Positions 37,331-47,193 of a stretch of DNA of 64,000 nt are shown here, in pieces. The DNA is from Cellulomonas denverensis (GTDB lineage: Bacteria; Actinomycetota; Actinomycetes; Actinomycetales; Cellulomonadaceae). Position 1 is the stretch's first letter. Each line of letters starts with the position of its first letter. The notes under the pieces were generated by a model. The model saw nothing but the letters and a program-made list of their open reading frames with translations. It was not told where the DNA came from and did no database searches. The DNA lies in assembly GCF_012396125.1 (NCBI RefSeq), contig NZ_JAAXOX010000003.1, positions 465,877-529,876 on the forward strand, read 5' to 3'. The position numbers and the translations under genes are program-made.

Positions 37331-38209
37331 TCACTTCAACAGCCGGGACATCCGCCGGTCCGCCAGCGGCTTGCCGCCGGTCTGGCAGGTGGGGCAGTAC
37401 TGCAGCGAGGAGTCGGCGAACGACACCTCGTGCACGGTGTCCCCGCAGGGCACCCCGTTCCAGCCCGGGCACGGTTCGCCGGTCCGGCCGTGCACCCGCA
37501 TCCCGCGCCGCTTGCTGTCCTTGAGCTCGGCGGCCGGCCGCCCGGCGGAGGCCTCGATCGCCTCGGTCAGGACGGACAGCACCGCGGCGTGCAGCCGGGC
37601 GGTGTGCGCGGCGTCGAAGGACCGGGTGAGGGCGAACGGGCTGGTCCGGGCGACCAGCAGGATCTCGTCCGAGTAGGCGTTCCCGATCCCGGCGATGGTG
37701 CCCTGATCGCGCAGCAGGCCCTTGATCTGCTGGTTCTTGGCGGCCATCAGCTGCGCCAGGCGTTCGACGGTGAACTCCGGTGACAGCGGGTCGACGCCGA
37801 GGCTCGCGACCTGGGGCACCTGGGCCGGATCGTGCACCAGGTAGACCGCCAGGCGTTTGCGGGTGCCGGCCTCGGTCAGGTCGAAGCCGGAGTCGTCGTC
37901 CAGCCGCAGCCGCAGGGCCAGCGGTGAGCGCCCGGGCCGGACCGGGGTGCGCGGCAGCGGGTCGGACCAGCGCAGCCAGCCCGCCCGCGCCAGGTGGAAG
38001 ACCAGGTGCAGGTCGGCCCCGACCGCGAGGTCCAGCCACTTGCCGTGCCGGTCCACCCCGGTGACGGTGCCGCCGACCAGCGCGTCCGGTGGCGGATCGA
38101 AGGTCTTCAGGGCACTGATCGCCCCCACCTCGACGGCGGTGATCCTCCGGCCGGCGGTGCGGTCGCGGAGGAATCCGGCCAGGGACTCCACTTCGGGCAG
38201 CTCGGGCAT
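37331..38209 (-). CDS. Fpg/Nei family DNA glycosylase
   Basis: Bifunctional base-excision glycosylase/AP lyase. 292 residues from ATG 38209, giving the required N-terminus MPELPEVESLAG (catalytic Pro2, Glu3). The conserved Lys is in DRHGKWLDL. The helix-two-turn-helix is KGLLRDQGTIAGIGNAYSDE. The C-terminal zinc finger has an unusual first knuckle: Cys-x7-Cys (CPGWNGVPC), then 16 residues, then CPTC; MutM normally has CxxC there. Fpg (oxidised purines) versus Nei (pyrimidines) cannot be decided. A -10-like CACGAT sits 6 nt before the start. Confidence 0.92.
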   Translation of the reverse strand: MPELPEVESLAGFLRDRTAGRRITAVEVGAISALKTFDPPPDALVGGTVTGVDRHGKWLDLAVGADLHLVFHLARAGWLRWSDPLPRTPVRPGRSPLALRLRLDDDSGFDLTEAGTRKRLAVYLVHDPAQVPQVASLGVDPLSPEFTVERLAQLMAAKNQQIKGLLRDQGTIAGIGNAYSDEILLVARTSPFALTRSFDAAHTARLHAAVLSVLTEAIEASAGRPAAELKDSKRRGMRVHGRTGEPCPGWNGVPCGDTVHEVSFADSSLQYCPTCQTGGKPLADRRMSRLLK

Positions 38210-38215
38210 ACCCAC

Positions 38216-38221
38216 ATCGTG
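38216..38221 (-). promoter_or_regulatory. Candidate -10 for the leaderless Fpg/Nei gene
   Basis: The minus strand reads CACGAT, then six bases (GTGGGT), then ATG. Confidence 0.35.
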
Positions 38222-38301
38222 GCGCAGACCACCCCCATTTGGCTGCCCGCACCCGCCAGTGTGAGCGGTTCCGACTCACGGTTCGGGCCGGTCGTGGCAC
38301 C

Positions 38302-38501
38302 TGTCATGGTCCCTATGACATAGAGTCGTAGCGACACCTCGTCATGGGGTGTCCTTCCACAGCAGGGGCCGCCCGCGGGCGGTGTGGAAGAGCGTCCCCC
38401 CGGTGCCTCGGTGCCGGGACGGGCGCCAGGGACGTCCGGCCGGATAAGCACAGGGGACTGGCCGGGCACGCCCCCGCAGGCCGTACCGCGGCCTGCGGGG
38501 G
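38302..38501 (+). ncRNA. Candidate structured small RNA or leader upstream of proS
   Basis: The region has a small-RNA layout. A TGTCAT/ATGACA dyad (38302-38320) overlaps TAGAGT (38321-38326), a -10 candidate. Then come GACACC/GGTGTC (38333-38353), CTTCCACA/TGTGGAAG (38354-38390) enclosing a CCGCC/GGCGG stem, and a CGTCCC/GGGACG stem. A perfect 12-bp terminator-like hairpin (CCCCCGCAGGCC, 38471-38501) ends it. proS has its own -10 after this hairpin, so a separate transcript of about 170 nt is plausible. I do not match it to a known RNA family; only one six-C run is present. The gap 38222-38301 shows nothing else. Confidence 0.4.
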
Positions 38502-38532
38502 TGACCTGGGGCCCGGCAGCGGCGCGCCGCAC

Positions 38533-38538
38533 TAGGCT
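38533..38538 (+). promoter_or_regulatory. Candidate -10 for a leaderless proS transcript
   Basis: TAGGCT matches the -10 consensus and ends 7 nt before the ATG at 38546. No Shine-Dalgarno sequence. Confidence 0.5.
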
Positions 38539-38545
38539 GCACCCC

Positions 38546-40354
38546 ATGCTTCTACGCCTGTCCACGCTCTTCCTGCGCACGCTGCGCGAGGACCCCGCCG
38601 ACGCCGAGGTGGCCAGCCACAAGCTGCTCATCCGCGCCGGGTACATCCGCCGGGCCGCGCCCGGGATCTACACCTGGCTGCCGCTCGGCCTGCGGGTGCT
38701 CGGCAAGGTCGAGCGGGTGGTGCGCGAGGAGATGAACGCCGCCGGTGCGCAGGAGGTGCACTTCCCGGCGCTGCTGCCGCGCGAGCCCTACGAGGCGACC
38801 GGCCGCTGGACCGAGTACGGCCCGAACCTGTTCCGGCTGCAGGACCGCCGCGAGGTGGACTATCTGCTGGCGCCGACCCACGAGGAGATGTTCACCCTCC
38901 TGGTCAAGGACCTGTACTCGTCCTACAAGGAGCTGCCGCTGGCGCTCTACCAGATCCAGACCAAGTACCGCGACGAGGCCCGGCCGCGCGCCGGACTGAT
39001 CCGCGGGCGCGAGTTCATCATGAAGGACGCCTACTCCTTCGACCTGGACGACGCGGGCCTGGAGGCGTCCTACCAGCGCCAGCGCGCGGCCTATCAGCGG
39101 ATCTTCGACCGGCTCGGCCTGGAGTACGTGATCGTCGCGGCCACCTCCGGCGCGATGGGCGGCTCGCGGTCCGAGGAGTTCCTCACCCCGACCGCGATCG
39201 GCGAGGACACCTTCGTCCGCTCGCCGGGCGGGTACGCCGCGAACGTCGAGGCGGTCACCACCGTGGTGCCGGAGCCGGTGGACGCCTCGGACGTCCCGGC
39301 CGCGCACGTCGAGGACACCCCGGACACCCCGACCATCGACTCGCTGGTGGCGCTGGCCAACGCCCAGCACCCGCGCCCGGACCGGGAGTGGACCGCCGCG
39401 GACACCCTGAAGAACGTGGTGCTGGCGCTGGTGCACCCGACCGGGGAGCGCGAGCTGCTGGTGGTCGGGCTGCCCGGCGACCGGGAGGTCGACCTCAAGC
39501 GGCTGGAGGCCAACGTCGCGCCGGCCGAGGTGGAAACCGCCGTGGAGGCCGACTTCGCCGCGCACCCGGAGCTGGTCCGCGGGTACATCGGCCCCGCGGT
39601 GCTCGGCCCGAACGCCGACGGCAAGGCGGCCGGCGAGGAGGGCCGCACCGCGGTGCGCTACCTGCTCGACCCGCGCGTGGTGGACGGCACCCGGTGGATC
39701 ACCGGCGCGAACCAGTCCGGCAAGCACGTCTTCGATCTGGTGGCGGGGCGGGACTTCACCGCCGACGGCACCGTGGAGGCCGCCGAGGTGCGGGCCGGGG
39801 ACCCGGCGCCGGACGGGTCGGGTCCGCTGGAGCTGGCCCGGGGGATCGAGATCGGTCACATCTTCGCCCTCGGCCGCAAGTACGCCCAGGCACTGGGGCT
39901 GACCGTGCTGGACCAGAACGGCAAGGCCCAGGTCGTCACGATGGGCTCCTACGGCATCGGGGTGTCCCGGGTGCTGGCGGCGCTGGCCGAGGCGAACCAC
40001 GACGACAAGGGACTGGCCTGGCCCGCGCAGGTCGCCCCGGCCCAGGTGCACGTGGTCGCCACCGGCAAGGACCAGACCGTGTTCGAGGCGGCCGAGGCGC
40101 TGGCGACCGCCCTGGACGCCCGCGGCATCGAGGTGCTCTACGACGACCGGCCCAAGGTGTCGCCGGGGGTCAAGTTCGCCGACGCGGAGCTGCTGGGCGT
40201 GCCGCTGGTGGTCGTGGTCGGCCGCGGACTGGCCGACGGCGTGGTGGAGGTCCGCCCCCGGGTGGTCACCGCGGACGGGCCGCAGTCCGAGCAGGTGCCG
40301 GTCGCCCAGGCGGCGGACCGGGTGGCGGAGCTGGTGGACGCGATGCGGGCCTGA
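38546..40354 (+). CDS. proS: Prolyl-tRNA synthetase
   Basis: Class II synthetase charging tRNA-Pro. 602 residues, bacterial-type with the INS editing domain between motifs 2 and 3. Motif 1 region: [18 protein letters not shown]; motif 2: [20 protein letters not shown]; motif 3: [17 protein letters not shown]. The anticodon-binding domain follows (about 480-600). ATG 38546 gives the standard [15 protein letters not shown] start; the upstream frame to 38384 is non-coding leader. It ends at a strong convergent terminator. Confidence 0.98.
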   Translation: MLLRLSTLFLRTLREDPADAEVASHKLLIRAGYIRRAAPGIYTWLPLGLRVLGKVERVVREEMNAAGAQEVHFPALLPREPYEATGRWTEYGPNLFRLQDRREVDYLLAPTHEEMFTLLVKDLYSSYKELPLALYQIQTKYRDEARPRAGLIRGREFIMKDAYSFDLDDAGLEASYQRQRAAYQRIFDRLGLEYVIVAATSGAMGGSRSEEFLTPTAIGEDTFVRSPGGYAANVEAVTTVVPEPVDASDVPAAHVEDTPDTPTIDSLVALANAQHPRPDREWTAADTLKNVVLALVHPTGERELLVVGLPGDREVDLKRLEANVAPAEVETAVEADFAAHPELVRGYIGPAVLGPNADGKAAGEEGRTAVRYLLDPRVVDGTRWITGANQSGKHVFDLVAGRDFTADGTVEAAEVRAGDPAPDGSGPLELARGIEIGHIFALGRKYAQALGLTVLDQNGKAQVVTMGSYGIGVSRVLAALAEANHDDKGLAWPAQVAPAQVHVVATGKDQTVFEAAEALATALDARGIEVLYDDRPKVSPGVKFADAELLGVPLVVVVGRGLADGVVEVRPRVVTADGPQSEQVPVAQAADRVAELVDAMRA

Positions 40355-40361
40355 GTGGCCG

Positions 40362-40399
40362 CGACGGCCCGGCCGGGAATGTTCCCGGCCGGGCCGTCG
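40362..40399. terminator. Bidirectional terminator between proS and the lipoprotein gene
   Basis: Perfect 18-bp inverted repeat (CGACGGCCCGGCCGGGAA and its complement) around two central bases; the closing pairs probably open to a small loop. It starts 7 nt after the proS stop and ends 15 nt before the minus-strand stop. Confidence 0.7.
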
Positions 40400-40414
40400 T
40401 GTGTCCGGAGCGGG

Positions 40415-41476
40415 TCAGGACGAGGCGCTGGGGCTCGGTTCCGGGGTGGCGAGCCGGTCCATCCCGGGCAGCGCGGTCGCCGTGCCGCCCCAGGAGAGCA
40501 GGTCGGTGGCGGCCTCGCGCAGCCGGTCGACCAGGACGTGGCGGTCGGTGCCGTCCGCCGTGCTGGCGAGCACCGCGTCGGCGTGCACCTCGGTCAGCCG
40601 CTGTTCGAGCCCGGCGCAGAACGTCCGGGCGGCGTCGGCATCCGCCGGGGTGCCGCCCAGGTCGTAGCTGACCCGGCGCGGGTCCTGGCCGGTGTCGGCG
40701 ACGCCCGCCTGCCGGGCCCACTCCTCGGCGCGGGCACGGTGGGTGCGGGCGGCGGCCAGGGCCTGCGCGCGGGCGTCGTCGGCGAGCCGGGCGGCGGCGA
40801 CCTCGTAGCCGAAGCCGGCCTGGTCCTCGGCGGCGATCAGCGCGGTCATCGTGGCGGCGTCCAGCCCGGTGCCGGCGGCCGCGGTGGCCGAACCGTCGCC
40901 GGAGCCCGAACCGTCCGCCTCGCCGGCGGTGGGGTCGGCGGCCGGCTCGGGGTCGTCGGTGGTCAGCGGCGGGACATCGGTGCCCAGAGCGGCGGCGAGC
41001 TGCACTGCCTGCTGGGCGCGGGCGGCGGCGATCACCGCGAGCAGCCGGGCCATCTGCGGGTCGGCGACCGACAGCGCCTCGGTGCGGGCCCGGATCGCGG
41101 TGCTGCCCAGCAGGGTGAGCAGCTCGTCGGGGCCGGTGAGCGCGGCCGTGGTCGCGGTGGGGGAGCCGGTGGGCTGCGGCAGCCCGGAGTCGTAGACCCC
41201 GCCGAGCTGGGCGGCCTGCTCGGCGGCGGCGTCCTGCACCAGGGTCAGCACCGGGGCGAGGGCCGGGTCGGCGCCGTCGATGAGCTGCCCGGCCCCGTCG
41301 GCGAGGGCCAGCGCGTCGTCCACCGCGGCGGCCCGCAGCGTCTCGGCGGCGTCCGGGGACGGTTCGGTCGGGTCCGGGGTCTCCAGGCGCAGTCCGCAGC
41401 CGGACAGGGCGAGCACGGCGACGGCGACCGCCGCGGCCAGGCGGTGACGGGTACGGGGTGTGGACGTGGCGCTCAT
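40415..41476 (-). CDS. Lipoprotein with ferritin-like DUF4439 domain
   Basis: 353 residues from ATG 41476 (GTG 41479 and ATG 41494 are alternatives). The signal peptide has a lipobox LALSGC with Cys27 as lipidated residue. An Ala-rich helical region follows, then a Gly/Ser/Asp/Pro linker (GEADGSGSGDGSATAAAG). The C-terminal ~150 residues (ALIAAEDQAGFGYEVAAARL, RAEEWARQAG) are a four-helix DUF4439 domain. Extracytoplasmic, function unknown. CAGGAT lies 8 nt upstream of the start. It sits between proS and rimP in many actinobacteria. Confidence 0.85.
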   Translation of the reverse strand: MSATSTPRTRHRLAAAVAVAVLALSGCGLRLETPDPTEPSPDAAETLRAAAVDDALALADGAGQLIDGADPALAPVLTLVQDAAAEQAAQLGGVYDSGLPQPTGSPTATTAALTGPDELLTLLGSTAIRARTEALSVADPQMARLLAVIAAARAQQAVQLAAALGTDVPPLTTDDPEPAADPTAGEADGSGSGDGSATAAAGTGLDAATMTALIAAEDQAGFGYEVAAARLADDARAQALAAARTHRARAEEWARQAGVADTGQDPRRVSYDLGGTPADADAARTFCAGLEQRLTEVHADAVLASTADGTDRHVLVDRLREAATDLLSWGGTATALPGMDRLATPEPSPSASS

Positions 41477-41519
41477 CACGCGCGATCCTGCCATGGACTG
41501 CGGGGCCTCCCGGAGTCAG

Positions 41520-41525
41520 TACGCT
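41520..41525 (+). promoter_or_regulatory. Candidate -10 of the rimP-nusA operon
   Basis: TACGCT fits TANNNT. The leader would be about 110 nt, ending with GGAGGA before the rimP ATG. Confidence 0.45.
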
Positions 41526-41644
41526 GGGCCCAGCAAGGGACGGCCCCGCCGTACCGATGCGACGCGCAACGTATGACAACCGCACAACGTCAGCTCGCCT
41601 CGCCGGTCGGTGCCGTCCGACGACAGCCGACTTCTGGAGGACTC

Positions 41645-42175
41645 ATGTCCGCGCCGAGCAGCGAGATCCGCCCGCTCGTGGAACCCCTGGTGTCCGCCGC
41701 CGGGCTGTGGCTGGAGGACGTGGAGCTGGTGCGCGAGAGCGGCCGGCACGTGCTGCGTGTGGTGGTCGACGCCCCCGAGGACGCCGACGACTCGGTGGAC
41801 CTGGACGCGGTCGCCGCCGTGACCCGCGCCGTCGCCGAGGCCCTGGACTCCGTGGACCACCGCCTGCCCGAGCGCTACACCCTGGAGGTCTCGACCCGGG
41901 GTGCCACCGCGCCGCTGACCGCCCGGCGGCACTACGCCCGGGCGATCGGCCGGCTGGTGGTGCTGGAGCTGGCCGGCGGCGGGGCGCTGCGCGGCCGGCT
42001 GGTCGCGGTGGAGCCCGAGGGCGAGGCGGAGGCGACGCTGGTCGTCACGCCGGAGACGCCGGGGGTGAAGGGCCGTCCGCCCAAGGTGGGGGAGCCGGTG
42101 CGCACCCCGCTGTCGGCGGTGCGGGCGGGTGTGGTCGAGGTGGAGCTGCGCGGCGGCAAGGACGAGGAGGACTGA
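41645..42175 (+). CDS. rimP: Ribosome maturation factor RimP
   Basis: Assists 30S maturation. 176 residues. N-terminal alpha/beta domain ([40 protein letters not shown]), the [19 protein letters not shown] motif that precedes the C-terminal SH3-like barrel. The ATG at 41645 has GGAGGA 4-9 nt upstream. nusA starts one base after the stop, the universal rimP-nusA pair. Confidence 0.96.
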   Translation: MSAPSSEIRPLVEPLVSAAGLWLEDVELVRESGRHVLRVVVDAPEDADDSVDLDAVAAVTRAVAEALDSVDHRLPERYTLEVSTRGATAPLTARRHYARAIGRLVVLELAGGGALRGRLVAVEPEGEAEATLVVTPETPGVKGRPPKVGEPVRTPLSAVRAGVVEVELRGGKDEED

Positions 42176-42176
42176 C

Positions 42177-43262
42177 ATGGACATCGACATGCAGGCACTG
42201 CGGTTGATCGAGCGCGAGCGCGAGATCAGCCTGGACATCCTGGTCTCCGCGATCGAGCAGGCACTGCTGTCCGCCTACCACCGCACCCCGGACGCCTACC
42301 CGGACGCCCGGGTGGAGCTGGACCGCCGCACCGGCCACGTGACGGTGTGGGCGCGCGAGCGGATCACGGTGCCGGCCGCCGAGCCGCCGGCGGGCGAGGA
42401 CGAGGACGGCGCCGCGATCGTCGCCACCCCGCCGCGCACCGAGCTGGGCCCGGAGTTCGACAACACGCCGACCGGCTTCGGCCGGATCGCCACCGCCACC
42501 GCCCGCCAGGTGATCGTGCAGCGGCTGCGCGACGCCGAGGACGACCAGGTGCTCGGCCAGTTCCGGGACAAGCAGGGCGAGGTGCTCTCCGGGGTCATCC
42601 AGCAGGGCCGCGACCCGCGGGTGGTGCTGGTGGACGTCGGCGGCACCGAGGCCGTGCTGCCGCAGCACGAGCAGGTCCCCGGCGAGGAGTACCCGCACGG
42701 CGCCCGGATCCGGGCCTACGTGCTGGACGTCTCCCGCGGACCCAAGGGCCCGCAGATCACGCTGTCGCGCACCCACCCGAACCTGGTGCGCAAGCTGTTC
42801 GAGCTGGAGGTGCCGGAGATCGCCGAGGGCAGCGTGGAGATCACCGCGCTGGCCCGCGAGGCCGGGCACCGCACCAAGATGGCGGTGCGCTCCCGGGTGC
42901 AGGGGCTGGGCGCCAAGGGTGCCTGCATCGGCCCGATGGGCGCCCGGGTCCGCGCGGTGATGGCCGAGCTGCAGGGCGAGAAGATCGACATCGTCGACCA
43001 CTCGGACGACCCGGCGGAGATGGTGGCGCACGCGCTGTCGCCCGCCCGGGTGGTCTCGGTCACGGTGGTGGACCCGGACACCCGGGCCGCCCGGGTGGTC
43101 GTGCCGGACTACCAGCTGTCGCTGGCGATCGGCAAGGAGGGCCAGAACGCGCGACTCGCGGCCAAGCTGACCGGGTGGCGGATCGACATCCGGTCCGACG
43201 CCGCCGAGGGTTCCGGCCCGGCTCCGGAACCCGCCGCGGGGGCCGACGGTCTCAGCCGTTGA
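42177..43262 (+). CDS. nusA: Transcription termination/antitermination factor NusA
   Basis: RNA polymerase-binding elongation factor. 361 residues: N-terminal domain ([20 protein letters not shown]), S1 domain ([20 protein letters not shown]), KH1 ([20 protein letters not shown]), and KH2 ([20 protein letters not shown]). It lacks the C-terminal acidic repeats of E. coli NusA, as in other actinobacteria. A loop insertion in the N-domain ([12 protein letters not shown]) is slightly unusual. Confidence 0.97.
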   Translation: MDIDMQALRLIEREREISLDILVSAIEQALLSAYHRTPDAYPDARVELDRRTGHVTVWARERITVPAAEPPAGEDEDGAAIVATPPRTELGPEFDNTPTGFGRIATATARQVIVQRLRDAEDDQVLGQFRDKQGEVLSGVIQQGRDPRVVLVDVGGTEAVLPQHEQVPGEEYPHGARIRAYVLDVSRGPKGPQITLSRTHPNLVRKLFELEVPEIAEGSVEITALAREAGHRTKMAVRSRVQGLGAKGACIGPMGARVRAVMAELQGEKIDIVDHSDDPAEMVAHALSPARVVSVTVVDPDTRAARVVVPDYQLSLAIGKEGQNARLAAKLTGWRIDIRSDAAEGSGPAPEPAAGADGLSR

Positions 43263-43272
43263 CCTCGCGCGC

Positions 43273-43278
43273 TAGACT
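43273..43278 (+). promoter_or_regulatory. Candidate internal -10 before ylxR-infB
   Basis: TAGACT lies 10 nt after the nusA stop and 20 nt before the first possible ylxR start. It would allow infB expression independent of nusA. Confidence 0.4.
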
Positions 43279-43297
43279 TGATGAGGCTGGGCAGGTC

Positions 43298-43594
43298 GTG
43301 CCCGGCATTCCCCGTGTGCGTGGCAGGTCGAATCCTGTCCGCACCTGCGTGGGATGTCGGCGGACCGGCCCGAGGTCGGCCCTGACGCGGGTCGTGGCCG
43401 CGCCCGTCACCTCCGGGGGGATCGCCCCCCGGGACCTGGTGGTGGACGTGGCCCGGTCGCTGCCGGGCCGGGGGGCGTGGCTGCACCCCGACCCTCACTG
43501 CCTCGAGCTCGCCGAGCGCCGTCGTGCGTTCCCCCGGGCCCTGCGGATCGCAGGACCGGTGGACACGACCGCGGTGCACCGGCAGCTCGGGTGA
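43298..43594 (+). CDS. ylxR: YlxR-family RNA-binding protein
   Basis: About 98 residues from GTG 43298; GTG 43316 (92 residues) is equally possible and gives MRGRSNPVRTCVGC. Family motif RTCVGCRRTGPRSALTRVV and GRGAWLHPDPHCLELAERRR are present. YlxR (DUF448) proteins are small nucleic-acid-binding proteins encoded between nusA and infB; some regulate transcription and RNase P. No strong ribosome binding site for either start. Confidence 0.88.
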   Translation: MPGIPRVRGRSNPVRTCVGCRRTGPRSALTRVVAAPVTSGGIAPRDLVVDVARSLPGRGAWLHPDPHCLELAERRRAFPRALRIAGPVDTTAVHRQLG

Positions 43595-43676
43595 TGAGGG
43601 GAACCGGCCACCGGGACCACCGGTGGCCTTGAGCACCGTCGACATGGGAAGCGGGTTGAGAAGCCGATGGCTGCCC

Positions 43677-43718
43677 GATGAGCACGCACCGATGAGTACC
43701 CAGCGATGAGTACCCAGC
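43677..43718 (+). repeat. 14-bp tandem repeats in the infB leader
   Basis: GATGAGTACCCAGC occurs twice back to back (43691-43704, 43705-43718), preceded by the variant GATGAGCACGCACC (43677-43690; three mismatches). Each contains ATGAG. They lie about 50-90 nt before the infB GTG and do not encode a continuous peptide. Possible RNA-binding or ribosome standby element; function unknown. Confidence 0.75.
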
Positions 43719-43766
43719 ACTAACGACGGTCCGACCCTGTCCTGGGCGGACCGAGACAGGAGAGAT

Positions 43767-46628
43767 GTGGCCAAGGTCCGCGTCTACGAGCTCGCCAAGG
43801 AGCTCGGAGTCGATAGCAAGACCCTCATGACCAAGCTGAACGAACTCGGTGAGTTCGTGCGCTCGGCGTCCTCGACGATCGAGCCGCCGGTGGTCCGCAA
43901 GCTGCGGGACACGTACCCCGCCGCGGGTGGCGACGGCAAGGCCGAGTCCAAGCCCGCCGCCGCGAAGCCGGCCCCCAAGCCCGCTGCCAAGCCGGCCGCC
44001 GCCCAGGCGGAGGCCCCGGCCGCCGCGCCGGCGGAGCAGCCTGCTGCCCCGGCCGCCGCCGAGCAGCCCGCCGCCCCGGCCGAGAAGCCGGCCACCGCGA
44101 GCAAGCCGGCCCCCGCGCCGAAGCCCGCCGCGGCTCCGGCCGCCCCCGCCGCCGAGTCCGCCGCTCCGGCCGCCGACTCCGGTGAGGGTCGTTCCCCCCG
44201 CCCGGGCGCCCCGCGTCCGAGCGGTCCGCGTCCGGGCAACAACCCGTTCGCACCGTCCCAGGGCATGCCCCGTTCCGGCGAGGGCCGTGGCCCCCGTCCG
44301 GGCGGTCCGCGTCCGGGCAACAACCCCTTCGCCCCCTCCCAGGGCATGCCCCGTCCGGGGGAGCGCCGCAACGCCGAGGCCCCGGCCGCGCAGGCCGGTG
44401 GCGGCGACCGTCCGGGCGGTCCGCGTCCTGGTGGCCCCCGTCCGGGTGGTCCGCGTCCCGCGGCGCCGCGTCCCGGCGGTGGCCCGCGCCCGAACCCGGG
44501 CATGATGCCGGGTCGTTCCACCAGTGGGGTGGGGCGTCCGGGTGAGCGCCCGGCCCGTCCCGGTGGCGGCGGTGGCCGTCCCGGTGGTGGCGGCGGTGGC
44601 TACGGCGGCGGTGGCGGTCGTCCCGGTGGTGGCGGCGGGTTCGCCGGCCGTCCCGGCGGCGGTGGCCCCCGTGGCGCCGGTGGTCGCGGCAGCACCCAGG
44701 GTGCCTTCGGGCGCGCCGGTGGCCGCCCGGTCCGGGGACGGAAGTCGAAGCGCGCGAAGCGCCAGGAATTCGAGCAGATGCAGGCGCCGTCGCTCGGCGG
44801 CGTGCAGGTGCCCCGGGGCAACGGCTCCACGGTCATCCGCCTGCGTCACGGCGCGTCGCTGAACGACTTCGCGGACAAGATCGACGCGAACCCGGCGTCG
44901 CTGGTGACCGTGCTCTTCCACCTGGGCGAGATGGCCACGGCCACCCAGTCCCTGGACGAGGACACCTTCGGCACGCTGGCCGCCGAGCTCGGCTACGTGG
45001 TCGAGATGGTGTCCGCGGAGGAGGAGGACAAGGAGCTGCTCGAGTCCTTCGACATCGACCTGGACCAGGAGCTGGCCGACGAGGACGACTCGCAGCTGCA
45101 GGCCCGGCCGCCGGTGGTGACCGTGATGGGTCACGTCGACCACGGTAAGACCAAGCTGCTGGACGCGATCCGGTCCACGGACGTCGTCGCCGGTGAGGCC
45201 GGTGGCATCACCCAGCACATCGGTGCCTACCAGGTGCGCGCCGAGCACGAGGGCATCGAGCGTCCGATCACCTTCATCGACACCCCGGGTCACGAGGCGT
45301 TCACCGCCATGCGTGCCCGTGGTGCCCAGGTGACCGACATCGCGATCCTGGTGGTCGCGGCGGACGACGGCGTGATGCCGCAGACCGTCGAGGCGCTGAA
45401 CCACGCCCAGGCGGCCGGTGTGCCGATCGTGGTCGCGGTGAACAAGGTCGACAAGGAGGACGCCAACCCGGCGAAGATCCGCCAGCAGCTGACCGAGTAC
45501 AACCTGGTGGCCGAGGAGTACGGCGGCGACACCATGTTCGTCGACGTGTCGGCCAAGCAACGGATGGGCATCGACAGCCTGCTGGAGGCCGTCCTGCTGA
45601 CCGCCGACGCGGCGCTCGACCTGCGGGCAAACCCGGACAAGGACGCGCGTGGTGTGGCCATCGAGGCCAACCTGGACAAGGGCCGCGGTTCCGTGGCCAC
45701 CGTCCTGGTCCAGTCCGGCACCCTGCACGTCGGTGACGCGATCGTCGCCGGCACCGCCCACGGCCGGGTCCGTGCGATGTTCGACGAGCACGGCAACACG
45801 GTCACCGAGGCGGGTCCGGCCCGTCCGGTGCAGGTCCTGGGCCTGGCGTCCGTGCCGAGCGCCGGTGACACCTTCCTGGTGGCGCCGGACGAGCGGACCG
45901 CCCGCCAGATCGCCGAGAAGCGTGAGGCCGCCGAGCGTGCCGCCCTGCTGGCCAAGCGCCGCAAGCGGATCAGCCTGGAGGACTTCACCAAGGCCCTGGA
46001 GCTGGGCAAGGTCGAGACCCTCAACCTGGTCATCAAGGGTGACGTCTCCGGTGCCGTCGAGGCCCTGGAGGACGCGCTGCTCAAGATCGACGTGGGCGAG
46101 GAGGTCGACCTGCGCGTGATCCACCGCGGCGTCGGCGCGATCACCCAGAACGACGTGAACCTGGCCACGGTGGACAACGCCGTGATCATCGGCTTCAACG
46201 TCAAGTTCGGCGAGCGGGTCGAGGAGCTGGCCGACCGCGAGGGGGTCGAGGTCAAGTTCTACTCGGTCATCTACGCGGCGATCGACGACGTCGAGGCGGC
46301 CCTCAAGGGCATGCTCAAGCCGGAGTACGAGGAGGTGCAGCTCGGTACCGCCGAGGTGCGCGAGGTGTTCCGCTCCTCCAAGGCCGGCAACATCGCCGGT
46401 TCGCTGGTCCGCTCCGGGGAGATCCGCCGGAACAGCAAGGCCCGGGTGCTGCGCGACGGCAACGTGATCGGGGACAACCTGACCATCGAGTCGCTCAAGC
46501 GGTTCAAGGACGACGCCACCGAGGTCCGCGAGGGCTACGAGTGCGGTATCGGCCTCGGGTCGTACAACGACATCCGCGAGGGTGACGTGATCGAGACCTG
46601 GGAGATGCGCGAGAAGCCGCGCTCCTGA
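43767..46628 (+). CDS. infB: Translation initiation factor IF-2
   Basis: GTPase that brings initiator tRNA to the ribosome. 953 residues. IF2_N module [20 protein letters not shown], an Ala/Pro/Lys linker, then a Gly/Arg/Pro-rich region with a duplicated [12 protein letters not shown] segment. A second IF2_N module is near 370. G domain: [34 protein letters not shown]. Domains II-IV follow, ending [13 protein letters not shown]. The GTG at 43767 follows AGGAGAG. The low-complexity linker gives long antisense open frames that are not genes. Confidence 0.98.
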   Translation: MAKVRVYELAKELGVDSKTLMTKLNELGEFVRSASSTIEPPVVRKLRDTYPAAGGDGKAESKPAAAKPAPKPAAKPAAAQAEAPAAAPAEQPAAPAAAEQPAAPAEKPATASKPAPAPKPAAAPAAPAAESAAPAADSGEGRSPRPGAPRPSGPRPGNNPFAPSQGMPRSGEGRGPRPGGPRPGNNPFAPSQGMPRPGERRNAEAPAAQAGGGDRPGGPRPGGPRPGGPRPAAPRPGGGPRPNPGMMPGRSTSGVGRPGERPARPGGGGGRPGGGGGGYGGGGGRPGGGGGFAGRPGGGGPRGAGGRGSTQGAFGRAGGRPVRGRKSKRAKRQEFEQMQAPSLGGVQVPRGNGSTVIRLRHGASLNDFADKIDANPASLVTVLFHLGEMATATQSLDEDTFGTLAAELGYVVEMVSAEEEDKELLESFDIDLDQELADEDDSQLQARPPVVTVMGHVDHGKTKLLDAIRSTDVVAGEAGGITQHIGAYQVRAEHEGIERPITFIDTPGHEAFTAMRARGAQVTDIAILVVAADDGVMPQTVEALNHAQAAGVPIVVAVNKVDKEDANPAKIRQQLTEYNLVAEEYGGDTMFVDVSAKQRMGIDSLLEAVLLTADAALDLRANPDKDARGVAIEANLDKGRGSVATVLVQSGTLHVGDAIVAGTAHGRVRAMFDEHGNTVTEAGPARPVQVLGLASVPSAGDTFLVAPDERTARQIAEKREAAERAALLAKRRKRISLEDFTKALELGKVETLNLVIKGDVSGAVEALEDALLKIDVGEEVDLRVIHRGVGAITQNDVNLATVDNAVIIGFNVKFGERVEELADREGVEVKFYSVIYAAIDDVEAALKGMLKPEYEEVQLGTAEVREVFRSSKAGNIAGSLVRSGEIRRNSKARVLRDGNVIGDNLTIESLKRFKDDATEVREGYECGIGLGSYNDIREGDVIETWEMREKPRS

Positions 46629-46638
46629 TCCCGGTCCC

Positions 46639-46684
46639 GGTGGGCCCGTACCCGCGCCGACCCGGCGCGAGGTGCGGGCCCACC
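46639..46684 (+). terminator. Hairpin between infB and rbfA
   Basis: GGTGGGCCCG (46639-46648) pairs with CGGGCCCACC (46675-46684); an inner CGCGCC/GGCGCG stem continues it. It starts 11 nt after the infB stop. No U-tract; it may only partly uncouple rbfA from infB. Confidence 0.55.
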
Positions 46685-46740
46685 GCCGTTCGGGGGAAGA
46701 TCCTCCGAACAGCAGCAACGCACCGAAAGAGAGAGCAGTC

Positions 46741-47193
46741 ATGGTGGACCACCCCCGGGCCCGCAAGGTCGCCGACCGCATCCACGAGGTCGTCGCGCAG
46801 ATGCTCGACACCCGGATCAAGGACCCGCGGCTCGGCTTCGTCACCGTCACCGATGTCCGGGTGACCGGCGACCTGCAGCACGCCAGCGTCTTCTACACCG
46901 TCTTCGGCGACGACGAGGCCCGGCAGGGCACCGCCGCCGCGCTGAAGAGCGCCACCGGGCTGATCCGCTCCGAGGTGGGCAAGCAACTCGGGGTCCGACT
47001 GACCCCGACCCTGGAGTTCGTGCTGGACGCCGTGCCGGAGACCGCCGCCCACCTGGACGCCGCCCTGCTGGAGGCCGCCCGCCGGGACCGCGAGGTCTCC
47101 GAGCTGGCGTCGTCCGCGCAGTACGCCGGGGACGCGGACCCGTACAAGAAGCCGGTCGACGACGAGGACGACTCCGACGACGATGCCCGCTGA
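46741..47193 (+). CDS. rbfA: Ribosome-binding factor A
   Basis: 30S maturation factor. 150 residues. KH-like core: [60 protein letters not shown]. The C-terminal 30 residues are acidic ([13 protein letters not shown]). The ATG at 46741 has GAAAGAGAG upstream. It overlaps truB by 11 nt. Confidence 0.96.
   Translation: MVDHPRARKVADRIHEVVAQMLDTRIKDPRLGFVTVTDVRVTGDLQHASVFYTVFGDDEARQGTAAALKSATGLIRSEVGKQLGVRLTPTLEFVLDAVPETAAHLDAALLEAARRDREVSELASSAQYAGDADPYKKPVDDEDDSDDDAR

Noticed and set aside
38391..38440. Six-cytosine run suggesting 6C RNA
   Set aside because: 6C RNA needs two C-rich hairpin loops of six or more Cs; only one such run is present here.
43313..43345. tRNA-like T-arm (GTGCG ... GGTCGAATCC ... 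CGCAC) between nusA and ylxR
   Set aside because: No D-arm, anticodon arm or 7-bp acceptor can be placed around it, and it codes for the conserved ylxR N-terminus (RSNPVRTC).
44221..44360. Repeated segment in infB encoding [12 protein letters not shown] twice
   Set aside because: A known feature of actinobacterial IF-2 linkers, not a mobile or novel repeat.
43407..46850. Open frame of more than 1100 codons on the minus strand opposite infB
   Set aside because: Low-complexity composition and exact antisense register to a well-conserved gene; a by-product of high GC and absent TTA/CTA/TCA codons.
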